A stretch of DNA of 12,911 bases from Clostridia bacterium (GTDB lineage: Bacteria; Bacillota; Clostridia; Oscillospirales; CAG-272), in contig JAFQUL010000014.1 in the NCBI GenBank assembly GCA_017408535.1, positions 1 to 12,911 on the forward strand, read 5' to 3'. This document shows, in pieces, positions 6,267 through 12,911 of this stretch. The number at the start of each line of letters is the position of its first letter. The first letter of the stretch is position 1. Position numbers and translations under genes: made by a program. The notes below the pieces were generated by a model that saw only the letters and a program-made list of their open reading frames with translations, had not been told where the DNA came from and did no database searches.

Positions 6267-8156
6267 ATGAAGAAACTGTTTACACTCTTCGCTGTTGCCA
6301 TACTGGCGGTTTCTATTTTTATTCTCCCGGCATACGGCGGGGAGCTACGTGCCGACCTTAACGGCGACGGTAAGGTAGACTCGGACGATGCGGTGTATCT
6401 GCTCTATCACGTCTATTTCCCGGAGCAGTACCCGGTACACGAGATAGCCGACCCGGACCATGAGTGCGGTACTCCCGCACCCGGCGGCAAGGTATGTGTC
6501 ACCTGCGGTCAGTCCCTGCCCGCCGAGCACGAGCATACCGTAGTCACCGACCCCGCGGTTACCCCCTCCTGTACCGAGGACGGTGTATCAGAGGGCAAGC
6601 ACTGCTCAGTCTGCGGTGAGGTGATTACTGCACAGATTACTGTTCCCGCCACCGGGCACAAAGAAGTTATTGTCCCCGCAGTTGCACCAACATACACGAA
6701 CACGGGACTAACCGAAGGGAAAAAATGCTCGTTTTGTGGAATTACAATTGTTTCTCAAACAACCATTCCCGTGCTAAGGTACCCTGATGGTGAGCCGACA
6801 GAATATCCTAATTACGGAGGTAACCAAACCGTCACTATTCTTGCAAGAGGAGAATATAACGACTATACAGCAAATGAAATTTGTGTAAATGAGCTCACCA
6901 ACGATCCCATAAATGACTCTATTTACAACAGAAACGCATCTATATGTAATATTCTTGGCCTCAAGGAGATCGTTCAGATCAGTGTAGATGATCCGACAGT
7001 ACTTCAGCAAAGGGTCAATCTCATGGTCAACTCCGGAGACCAAACATACGATATCGTAGCCGCTTCGGCTGCATATGGTACTCCTATGATAAACCAGGGT
7101 TATATGTACAACCTTTACGATAACGGCATAGACACATACCTTGATCCAGCTAAACCCTGGTGGAGCCAATACTGGATCGAGCAAGCAGAGATAGGAAACA
7201 AACTGTATTGCATCACCGGCGCTCCTTCTCTTTCCCTCACCAAACTTATGTCTGTAATATATTATAACAAGGATTTAGCCGAGAATTATTCCGCAATATA
7301 CCCTGAACTTGCTGATATTTACACCATAGTTGACAATGGTGACTGGACATTTGACAAGTTCGTTGAACTTGGCGGTGATTTTTACGGGGATATGAACGGT
7401 GACACGACCTTCGATGCAGAAGACCTGTACGGCATTGTCATTAACAGTTACGAGAACTGCGATATGTTTTGGAGTGCTTTTGACATGACTATGCTTTCTA
7501 AGGATAATGAGGGTTGGTTTGAGTTTGACAGTAGCAACAAGGAAAAAATCGCAAATGCCTTTGAAAAGGTATATCAACTTATCCACGAAAAAAAAGGCAG
7601 TTATAACACCGGTGGTGCGGAGGATTTTGACAATGCCTGCAATATGTTTGCAAGCGGTCGTGTTCTTTTTGCAACGCTTCACCTCAGCCACTCAGAAAGC
7701 TTACCCCTCAGAAATATGCAGAGCGAGTATGGTATTATTCCAATCCCAAAATACGACAAAAATCAATCAAACTACTACACCTACGCCCACGACGAATACA
7801 CGGTATTTATGATTCCCAAGACTGTTCCTGATCCGGTTATGAGTGGCGTAGTACTTGAAACAATGGCGTACGAGTCCTACAAAACCGTTCAGCCCGCCTA
7901 CTATAACATGTTACTTAAAGGCAAATACGAAACCGATCCACAGTCCAAAAAGATGCTTGACACCATAACCACTAACGTTAAGATTGATCCCGCAACGATC
8001 TATGGCCGTCAGCTCGGCCTTCCCGAAGCTGCTGTGTTCAGAGATCTTATTTACAACGGTGAAAAGTCTTTCGATGTCGCCTATTCAAAACAGGAAAGAA
8101 TGCTTCCCCTCATTCTCAAAGAATTTAAAAATACTGTCTCCAAATTCAAATTCTAA
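6267..8156 (+). CDS. Secreted family-1-like solute-binding protein with N-terminal half-dockerin and Cys/His modules
   Basis: 629 residues. ATG at 6267 follows GAGG with 8 nt spacing. Signal peptide 1-25 (MKKLFTLF...ILPAYGG) has no lipobox Cys, unlike most Gram-positive binding proteins. Residues 29-57 hold one dockerin-like Ca loop (D30-N32-D34-K36-D38-D41 in DLNGDGKVDSDDAVYLLYH); a normal dockerin has two. Residues 63-170 are Cys/His modules with CVTC (77-80), CSVC (113-116), CSFC (154-157) and PATGH (127-131). From about 185 (NQTVTILARGEYNDY) comes an extracellular solute-binding domain like ABC sugar-binding proteins: YDIVAASAAYGTPMINQG (261-278), LDPAKPWWSQYW (292-303), and a second EF-hand-like loop DMNGDTTFDAED (375-386). 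It probably binds a carbohydrate at the cell surface; ligand unknown. No ABC permease or ATPase gene is adjacent. Base composition drops sharply near 6660-6780, between the modules and the binding domain. Confidence 0.88.
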   Translation: MKKLFTLFAVAILAVSIFILPAYGGELRADLNGDGKVDSDDAVYLLYHVYFPEQYPVHEIADPDHECGTPAPGGKVCVTCGQSLPAEHEHTVVTDPAVTPSCTEDGVSEGKHCSVCGEVITAQITVPATGHKEVIVPAVAPTYTNTGLTEGKKCSFCGITIVSQTTIPVLRYPDGEPTEYPNYGGNQTVTILARGEYNDYTANEICVNELTNDPINDSIYNRNASICNILGLKEIVQISVDDPTVLQQRVNLMVNSGDQTYDIVAASAAYGTPMINQGYMYNLYDNGIDTYLDPAKPWWSQYWIEQAEIGNKLYCITGAPSLSLTKLMSVIYYNKDLAENYSAIYPELADIYTIVDNGDWTFDKFVELGGDFYGDMNGDTTFDAEDLYGIVINSYENCDMFWSAFDMTMLSKDNEGWFEFDSSNKEKIANAFEKVYQLIHEKKGSYNTGGAEDFDNACNMFASGRVLFATLHLSHSESLPLRNMQSEYGIIPIPKYDKNQSNYYTYAHDEYTVFMIPKTVPDPVMSGVVLETMAYESYKTVQPAYYNMLLKGKYETDPQSKKMLDTITTNVKIDPATIYGRQLGLPEAAVFRDLIYNGEKSFDVAYSKQERMLPLILKEFKNTVSKFKF

Positions 8157-8160
8157 TAAA

Positions 8161-8200
8161 GAAAACACCGCCGACAGAAAAGTCTGTCGGCGGTGTTTTC
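8161..8200. terminator. Strong bidirectional Rho-independent terminator
   Basis: A perfect 18-bp stem (8161-8178 with 8183-8200) with an AAAG loop, GC-rich core and TTTT/AAAA ends, starts 4 nt after the SBP stop codon. Because both arms end in A/T runs it should work in both directions, and no better terminator is seen for uxaC on the other strand. Confidence 0.93.
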
Positions 8201-8522
8201 ATATATTCGTTTCTCGGTGGAGTTCATTTTTCGGTGGGAAACCGTGGTTCTTACGTAGGTACGGTTATTAACCGTCCGAGGTTCTTCGGGATTAAATACA
8301 GAATCGCAAACTCCGCCCTCTCCGTCGGCTTTGCCGCCACCTCTCCCAAAGTGAGAGGCTTACGGAATTACTTCTGCCGGGGTTCTGTTGAGGGATACAA
8401 AATTAACTTCTAACAACCTCGGGAGCATTAAATTGCCGTCGGCAATTTCTGCATACTTCCCTACGGGTTTGATCGCATTTCAAGAACGCATATCGCACAC
8501 CGTAAGGGCGTCAGTTATCGCA
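8201..8522. repeat. Gene-free interval with palindromes and a probable dispersed repeat
   Basis: No credible coding frame. Visible elements: ACGGTT-ATT-AACCGT near 8261-8275; a CTCCGCCCTCTCCGTCGGC-type segment followed by CCTCTC-CCAAAGT-GAGAGG (8340-8358); and the tight palindrome AAATTGCC-GTC-GGCAATTT (8430-8448), which on the minus strand lies about 75 nt past the uxaC stop and could be a weak terminator. The CCTCTCCGTCGGC / CCTCTCCC..GAGAGG combination resembles an intergenic repeat I associate with Oscillospiraceae genomes. That resemblance is from memory, and only one copy lies in this window. Confidence 0.4.
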
Positions 8523-9944
8523 TCAAAGCTTAAAACCGAAGAAATCCTTGGTGTTGTTATAGCAGATATCGCAGACCATCTGGCCGAGGGCATCAACGTC
8601 TGCAGGGTATTCGCCCTTCTCTACCCATTCGCCGATAACGTCGCAGAGGATGCGGCGGAAATATTCGTGGCGGGCATAGGAGGTAAAGCTTCTGGAATCG
8701 GTAAGCATACCGAGGAAATTGCCGAAGGTGGCAAGGCTGGCAAGGGTCTTCATCTGAGAGCGCATACCGTCGTTATGATCGTTGAACCACCATGCACTGC
8801 CCTGATGTATTCTCTGCATTCCGCTTCCGTCGCTGTGCTGATAGGAGCCGATGAGAGCACCGATAGCGGCATTATCAACGGGATTGATGGAATAAACTAT
8901 AGTCTTGGGAAGAGACTCAGATGCTCTGAGCAGATCAAAGAGTCTTGCAAGATCCATAATGCAGTTCTTGCCGGCGATGGTATCGTGACCGGTATCGGGA
9001 CCGAGTTTTGACAGCTGAACGGAATTGGGGTTACGCATAACACCCATATGTATCTGCATTACCCAGCCGCGTCTTGTATATTCACCTCCGAAGAAGCGCA
9101 TCATCTCGCACTTATAAAGAGCCGCTTCCTCCTCGCTTACCTCCTTGCCGTCGCTTGCAAGAGCCTTCTTAAATGCCTCGTTTGCGGCATAGGGATTGGG
9201 CTTGACGAAGAGCACGTAATCATCGTAGCCGTGGTCGGCGGTACGGCAGCCGCGGGCATCAAAATAGTCAAGACGGTTGAGGTATGCCTCCTTTAAGCTG
9301 TCAAGATCAGTGATCTTGACACCGGATGCGGTGCTGAGCTTGTCTATATATTCGGCGATACCGCTGCGCTCAATATTCATACCCTTATCGGGACGGAATG
9401 CGGGAAGCACCTGAGTGTCAAAAGTATCATCTGCGGCGATAGCATCGTGGTACTCAAGGGTGTCTATCGGATCGTCGGTGGTGCAGAGAGCCTCAACGCG
9501 GGAGCTCTTGATAAGACCTCTTGCGCTCATTTCGGGGGAAGCCAGCTTCTCTGCGGTGAGCTCCCAGATCGTGTCGACCGTCTTATCGGAAAGGATAAGG
9601 TCACAGTCGAAGTATCTCTTCAGCTCAAGGTGAGTCCAATGATAAAGAGGGTTGCCGATGAGCTTCGGCATTATCTTTGCGTATGCGGCAAATTTATCGT
9701 AGTCAGATGCGTCACCGGTGATGTATTTCTCGTCAAATCCGTTTGAACGGATGGCACGCCATTTATAGTGATCGCCGGACAGCCAAAGCTCGGTTATATT
9801 AGAATACTGCTTGTTGTTTGCGATCTCTGCGGCATTTACGTGACAGTGATAGTCGATTATCGGCAGTTTCTAAGCGTAGCTGTGGTAAAGTGCCGATGCA
9901 GGCTCGGAATAGAGCAGGAAATTTTCATCCATAAATTTTTTCAT
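8523..9944 (-). pseudogene. uxaC: Glucuronate isomerase UxaC, interrupted by an in-frame amber codon
   Basis: The frame from ATG 9944 (MKKFMDENFLLYSEP; Shine-Dalgarno GGAGAG with 6-8 nt spacing) to TGA at 8523 would code for 473 residues, the full family length. Codon 25 (9872-9870) is TAG, in ...LYHSYA-stop-KLPIIDYHCH, where E. coli UxaC has Lys (DYAKDQPIFDYHCH). A single base change from AAG or GAG would give it. Everything after is intact: the HxH metal motif H33/H35, IGNPLYHWTHLELKRYF, TTDDPIDTLEYH, EYTRRGWVMQIHMG, GSAWWFNDHNDGM and LTDSRSFTSYARHEYFRRIL. The first Met after the stop is at 9671, which would drop about 91 residues including HxH and so not yield an active enzyme. UxaC interconverts D-glucuronate/D-fructuronate and D-galacturonate/D-tagaturonate. 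No other uronate gene is near. Recent inactivation, sequencing error or readthrough are all possible. Confidence 0.88.
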
Positions 9945-9983
9945 TTTCATCTCTCCGTGAAAATTTATTTTTACATTATATTT

Positions 9984-10012
9984 ATTATAGCAATTGTGGC
10001 ACCAATGGTCAA
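9984..10012 (-). promoter_or_regulatory. Promoter of uxaC
   Basis: On the minus strand TTGACC (10012-10007), 17-nt spacer, TATAAT (9989-9984), with the ATG about 33 nt past the expected start point. The promoter and ribosome-binding site look intact despite the amber codon. Confidence 0.85.
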
Positions 10013-10093
10013 CAGAAAAAACAAAATTCCTGAAAACCGCAATACCTTTCTACGTTTACAAAGATTTTATAATATAATAATTTCGGTGATGAT

Positions 10094-10424
10094 ATGAAAG
10101 AATTAAAAAGCCGGAAAAACACAAGATTTGTTGGCGCGGATTACAACAGTAATTGTGTCATTTTTCTAACGATCTGTACAAAGGAAAGACGGTGTCTCTT
10201 CTCCCGCATTGTAGGGACCGGCGTCCCCGACAGTTCAAAATTCTATTCCTGCACAGTTCGTGTCAACCTTCAAAAGATTTTGTAACAAAGAATACGGCAT
10301 GAACATATGGCAATACCGTTCCAATGACCACATCACTGGTAACCGTGAAGATTACGAAGAGCATTTAAGATATATCCTTGAAAACCATGTTCGTTGGTGC
10401 TACGACGAATTATACACAGAGTAA
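10094..10424 (+). pseudogene. Decayed REP-associated tyrosine transposase (RAYT, Y1/IS200-like)
   Basis: The first frame (10094 to about 10250) reads MKELKSRKNTRFVGADYNS, then FLTICTKERRCLFSRIVGTGVPD, the characteristic N-terminus of RAYT proteins. The C-terminal part is in the next frame (+1), from about 10254 to TAA at 10422-10424: QFVSTFKRFCNKEYG, IWQYRSNDHITGNREDYEEH, LRYILENHVRWCYDELYTE. This matches the RAYT end (IWQ..FHDHIIRN..DYE.H..YI..NP..W..DEL). The central region that should carry the HUH metal site (MPNHVH-type) is missing, with the two halves joined near 10235-10254 in different frames. It is therefore a deletion plus frameshift remnant without catalytic capacity. RAYTs mobilise or maintain REP palindromes; a TATAAT at 10068-10073 may be its old -10 box. 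The CG-rich GGGACCGGCGTCCCCGAC at the scar is itself repeat-like. Confidence 0.85.
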
Positions 10425-10483
10425 GAGGACTCGCTTGTTTTACAAGTATACAGCAAGCTGACCTATATTATCGATAAACAAAC

Positions 10484-10523
10484 AAAGATCCCGACAGATC
10501 AGAAAAAATCTGCCGGGATCTTT
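10484..10523 (-). terminator. Rho-independent terminator of the trpB gene
   Basis: A 16-bp stem with one A-C mismatch (10508-10523 with 10484-10499; core AAAGATCCCG/CGGGATCTTT) and an 8-nt loop, followed on the minus strand by TTTGTTTGTTTATC (the stem end included). It begins 30 nt past the stop codon. It could also end leftover transcription from the RAYT side. Confidence 0.85.
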
Positions 10524-10552
10524 TATTACGTAACAAACGTTCTGTTATATCA

Positions 10553-11929
10553 TTATTCCTCAACGTGGGGAAGCTTTGCGATATTGACCGCGATCTCCTC
10601 ATCGGTGGGAACGTAGTCGGTCATGGTGCCGTTGTGGAACTTCTCGTATGCCATCATATCGAAATAACCGGTACCGGTAAGACCGAAGAGAATGGTCTTC
10701 TCTTCCCCGGTCTCCTTGCATCTGAGAGCCTCGTCGATAGCCGCCTTGATAGCGTGGCTGCTCTCGGGTGCGGGGAGGGTACCCTCAACTCTTGCAAAAT
10801 ACTCAGCCGCCGCAAATACCTCGGTCTGCTTAACGGATATCGCATCCATAAGACCGTCGTGATAAAGCTGAGAAAGAGTGGAGCTCATACCGTGGTAACG
10901 GAGACCGCCGGAATGGTTAGCCGCAGGAATGAAGCTGCTACCAAGGGTGCACATCTTGGAAAGGGGGCACACCATACCGGTGTCGCAGTAGTCGTATGCA
11001 AAGGTACCGCGGGTAAAGCTGGGGCAGGAGGAAGGCTCAACGGCGATAAACTTGTAGTCTGCCTCGCCGCGGATCTTCTCACCCATAAAGGGTGCGATAA
11101 GACCGCCAAGGTTAGAGCCGCCGCCGGCACAGCCGATAATAACGTCGGGCTTGATGCCGTATTTATCCATTGCGGTCTTTGCCTCAAGACCGATTATTGA
11201 CTGATGGAGCATTACCTGGTTGAGAACGCTGCCGAGAACGTAACGGTAACCCTCGGTGTGAGTAGCTACCTCTACTGCCTCAGAGATGGCACAGCCAAGG
11301 CTGCCGCTGGTACCGGGATGCTCGGCAAGGATCTTTCTGCCGACCTCAGTATCCATAGAGGGAGAGGGATTGACAGATGCGCCGTAAACACGCATTACCT
11401 CACGGCGGAAGGGCTTCTGCTCGTAAGAGCACTTCACCATATGCACACGGCAGTCAAGACCGAAGTAGGAACAAGCCATTGAAAGTGCAGTACCCCACTG
11501 GCCGGCACCGGTCTCGGTGGTAACACCCTTAAGGCCCTGCTTCTTTGCATAGTATGCCTGTGCGATAGCGGAGTTCAGCTTATGGCTGCCGCTGGTATTA
11601 TTTCCCTCGAACTTGTAATATATTTTAGCGGGGGTATCCAGCTTCTCCTCAAGGCAGTAGGCACGTACCAGGGGAGAAGGACGGTACATTTTGTAGAAAT
11701 TTCTGATCTCCTCGGGGATCTCAAAATAGGGGGTGGTGTCATCAAGCTCCTGCTTTACCAGCTCCTCACAGAAAACTCCCTCGAGATCTGCTGCGGTCAT
11801 AGGCTTATGAGTTTTGGGGTCAAGAAGAGGTGCGGGCTTGTTCTTCATATCCGCACGGAGGTTGTACCATGCCTTAGGCATCTCCGACTCTTCAAGATAA
11901 ATTTTGTACGGAATCTTTTCTACTGACAT
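10553..11929 (-). CDS. trpB: TrpB2-type tryptophan synthase beta chain
   Basis: 458 residues from ATG 11929 (MSVEKIPYKIYLEE), which has AAAGGAGAC 5 nt upstream; an ATG 17 codons earlier would begin inside the T-box terminator region and is rejected. It is a PLP enzyme making L-tryptophan from indole and serine. Visible: N-terminal extension typical of the longer TrpB2 branch (usual TrpB is about 400 residues); RPSPLVRA (83-90); PLP lysine K117 in EGNNTSGSHKLNSA; catalytic glutamate E139 in TETGAGQWG; PLP phosphate loop GCAGGGSN (266-273); VEGTLPAPESSHA (381-393); and LFGLTGTGYFDM (414-425). No trpA or other trp gene is adjacent, so it likely acts without TrpA, using free indole or salvaging it. 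It is preceded by a T-box with a Trp specifier, which supports the assignment over other fold-type II PLP enzymes. Confidence 0.94.
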   Translation of the reverse strand: MSVEKIPYKIYLEESEMPKAWYNLRADMKNKPAPLLDPKTHKPMTAADLEGVFCEELVKQELDDTTPYFEIPEEIRNFYKMYRPSPLVRAYCLEEKLDTPAKIYYKFEGNNTSGSHKLNSAIAQAYYAKKQGLKGVTTETGAGQWGTALSMACSYFGLDCRVHMVKCSYEQKPFRREVMRVYGASVNPSPSMDTEVGRKILAEHPGTSGSLGCAISEAVEVATHTEGYRYVLGSVLNQVMLHQSIIGLEAKTAMDKYGIKPDVIIGCAGGGSNLGGLIAPFMGEKIRGEADYKFIAVEPSSCPSFTRGTFAYDYCDTGMVCPLSKMCTLGSSFIPAANHSGGLRYHGMSSTLSQLYHDGLMDAISVKQTEVFAAAEYFARVEGTLPAPESSHAIKAAIDEALRCKETGEEKTILFGLTGTGYFDMMAYEKFHNGTMTDYVPTDEEIAVNIAKLPHVEE

Positions 11930-11963
11930 TTTCTGTCTCCTTTCTTTCACGGGGCAGAAATAT

Positions 11964-12224
11964 AAAAACTCCTGTCCCAAAAATGCCGGGACAGGAGAGT
12001 ATCCTGCGGTGCCACCCTGCTTGACGCTTTTGCGTCCACTTAATGCATACTGTCATATGCCGTCCTTTGTTTACGGAGTGACATCTCCGTCTCGCATACT
12101 CGGGTACTGCCCTTTCCGCTTGCCCTCAGAAGTCCATTCAGCTACGGGTCAAACACCGCAATCACACCGCCTGCGGCTCTCTTTAGTCTGACTGTCGAAG
12201 CATACTTACTCTTCTTCAACGGTT
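11964..12224 (-). promoter_or_regulatory. T-box riboswitch, tRNA-Trp specific (UGG specifier)
   Basis: The minus-strand leader carries the conserved T-box AGGGTGGCACCGC (12018-12006) followed by a terminator with a 10-bp stem CTCCTGTCCC/GGGACAGGAG (11997-11988 with 11978-11969) and TTTTT. Upstream are Stem I, with GCTT and TCAGA pairing with TCTGA and AAGC, and an apical CCGCAGG...TTGCGG region. Then come hairpins ACGGAG-ATGTCA-CTCCGT, GCATA..TATGC and GACGC-AAAA-GCGTC. The specifier loop reads GAA-TGG-A, so the codon is UGG (12136-12134), Trp. Uncharged tRNA-Trp should pair here and at the T-box, favour the antiterminator and switch trpB on. The fit of specifier and gene product is strong mutual support. 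Confidence 0.93.
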
Positions 12225-12230
12225 TAATTG

Positions 12231-12259
12231 ATTATACCACCATTTTTTTGTATTGTCAA
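12231..12259 (-). promoter_or_regulatory. Promoter of the T-box-trpB transcript
   Basis: A perfect consensus on the minus strand: TTGACA (12259-12254), 17-nt spacer, TATAAT (12236-12231). Start near 12224, directly upstream of Stem I. A strong constitutive promoter is expected when control lies in the riboswitch. Confidence 0.92.
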
Positions 12260-12351
12260 GAAAATAAGAGAAAATATCTTTCCCGACCGAACGTTTTTTG
12301 CAGTTTCTTCCTTTATTTTTATTCATACCTCGACGTTATATAATGTTTTTA

Positions 12352-12405
12352 GTGCAAAAGCGTAAGTATAATGAAAGTTTTTGAACTCAAACTTGCACAA
12401 CTTTC
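12352..12405. repeat. Overlapping inverted repeats upstream of gdhA
   Basis: In the AT-rich interval 12260-12486, which has no gene, three inverted repeats overlap: GTGCAA (12352-12357) with TTGCAC (12393-12398); AAGTTT (12375-12380) with AAACTT (12389-12394); and GAAAGTT (12373-12379) with AACTTTC (12399-12405). A TATAAT lies at 12367-12372, without a clear -35. The pairs share bases and so cannot all form together. This could be an operator or a short regulatory RNA, or chance in AT-rich DNA. Confidence 0.3.
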
Positions 12406-12486
12406 GTTTATTTTGCTGTTTTTTTCACATTTTTAGGGTAAAAAACAGATATTTTTAATATTTTTCTGATTTTACAAAAATTTTTC

Positions 12487-12515
12487 TTGCATTTTGGGGT
12501 AGTATGCAGTATAAT
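12487..12515 (+). promoter_or_regulatory. Promoter of gdhA
   Basis: TTGCAT (12487-12492), 17-nt spacer, TATAAT (12510-12515), 42 nt before the ATG at 12558. The leader is short and ends with GGAGGA at 12544-12549. Confidence 0.8.
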
Positions 12516-12557
12516 ATTTACAATGGAAAAAATTCTTTTATCCGGAGGAAACTATAA

Positions 12558-12911
12558 ATGAGCTTCAAAAGCGAATATTTGAACAGAGTATATGAAAGTG
12601 CTGCTAAGAGAAATCCCGATGAGCCGGAATTTCTCCAGGCAGTTAAAGAGGTTCTCGAGTCTCTTGAGCCGGTTATCGCTCTTCACCCCGAGTACGAGGA
12701 GAACGGCATCGTTGAGAGAATGGTTGAGCCTGAGCGCGCTATCAGCTTCAGAGTAAGCTGGGTTGACGACAGCGGCAAGGTACAGGTAAACAGAGGTTAC
12801 AGAGTTCAGTTCAACTCTGCTATCGGTCCTTACAAGGGCGGTCTCCGTTTCCACCCCACCGTTAACTCTTCCGTAATTAAGTTCCTCGGCTTTGAGCAGA
12901 CCTTCAAGAAC
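12558..12911 (+). CDS. gdhA: Glutamate dehydrogenase, N-terminal part (gene continues off window)
   Basis: 118 residues visible from ATG 12558, with GGAGGA 8 nt upstream. The sequence MSFKSEYLNRVYESAAKRNP, then ERAISFRVSWVDDSGKVQVNRGYRVQF and GPYKGGLRFHPTVN, is the start of the hexameric, about 450-residue NADP-type glutamate dehydrogenase of bacteria. K93 in GPYKGGLRF is a glutamate/2-oxoglutarate binding lysine. The enzyme assimilates ammonia by reductive amination of 2-oxoglutarate, a main route in gut Clostridia. The coenzyme-binding domain lies past the right edge, so NADP versus NAD preference is judged only by family likeness. It has its own promoter and is divergent from trpB. Confidence 0.95.
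   Translation, partial: MSFKSEYLNRVYESAAKRNPDEPEFLQAVKEVLESLEPVIALHPEYEENGIVERMVEPERAISFRVSWVDDSGKVQVNRGYRVQFNSAIGPYKGGLRFHPTVNSSVIKFLGFEQTFKN

Noticed and set aside
8388..9011. 207-residue plus-strand frame across the uxaC end
   Set aside because: Antisense to clearly conserved UxaC sequence, with no ribosome-binding site and no recognisable domain. The frames at 9048-9296, 9447-9746 and 9768-10097 are the same kind of shadow.
9870..9872. Pyrrolysine or other recoding at the uxaC TAG
   Set aside because: UxaC is not a known Pyl protein and no pylT/pylS or downstream recoding structure is visible here. Kept only as a possibility to test in the finding.
10565..11200. 211-residue plus-strand frame inside trpB
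   Set aside because: Antisense to conserved TrpB2 blocks, including the PLP phosphate loop; no start signal.
11930..11980. Longer trpB start (MGQEFLYFCPVKERRQK extension)
   Set aside because: This start lies inside the T-box terminator hairpin and lacks a Shine-Dalgarno, while ATG 11929 has a strong one.
1..12911. CRISPR array, tRNA or rRNA gene, prophage or defence island
   Set aside because: No regularly spaced repeats, cloverleaf, rRNA blocks, phage genes or defence-family proteins were seen on either strand.

Overview
The window looks like a chromosomal segment of a gut or rumen Clostridia bacterium, most likely Oscillospiraceae/Ruminococcaceae. The evidence is a Gram-positive rplM-rpsI operon with an L13-type leader, a tRNA-Trp-type T-box, strict TTGACA-17-TATAAT promoters, Ca-binding dockerin-like loops and Cys/His modules on a secreted protein, a G5/3D cell-wall protein, and a RAYT transposase remnant. 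The genus assignment is inference. There is no phage, CRISPR array, tRNA or rRNA.

Layout. (1) 1-2342, minus: the N-terminal 738 residues of a large secreted beta-helix-like protein, running off the left edge, with its own promoter and a structured leader. (2) 2394-3516, minus: a membrane-anchored DUF348-G5-3D cell-wall protein with a terminator. (3) 3647-4757, minus: rplM-rpsI with consensus promoter, probable L13 leader and strong terminator. (4) 4919-8200, plus: a three-gene unit of NagD-type HAD phosphatase, small four-helix membrane protein, and an unusual secreted solute-binding protein, closed by a perfect 18-bp hairpin terminator. (5) 8201-8522: no gene, palindromes and a probable dispersed repeat. 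(6) 8523-10012, minus: uxaC (glucuronate isomerase) with a good promoter but an in-frame TAG at codon 25. (7) 10094-10424, plus: a decayed RAYT transposase. (8) 10484-12259, minus: TrpB2-type tryptophan synthase beta chain under a T-box whose specifier reads UGG (Trp), with promoter and terminator. (9) 12487-12911, plus: promoter and N-terminus of glutamate dehydrogenase gdhA, running off the right edge.

Most of the window is housekeeping or metabolic. The parts that stand out are the chimeric solute-binding protein (half-dockerin, Cys/His modules and SBP domain, with a sharp base-composition step inside the gene), the amber-interrupted uxaC, the Trp T-box/TrpB2 pairing that suggests indole salvage controlled by tRNA-Trp charging, and a structured leader on the beta-helix gene. 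I saw no clear multi-gene defence or other new system. The HAD / membrane protein / SBP unit is the best candidate for something uncharacterised.
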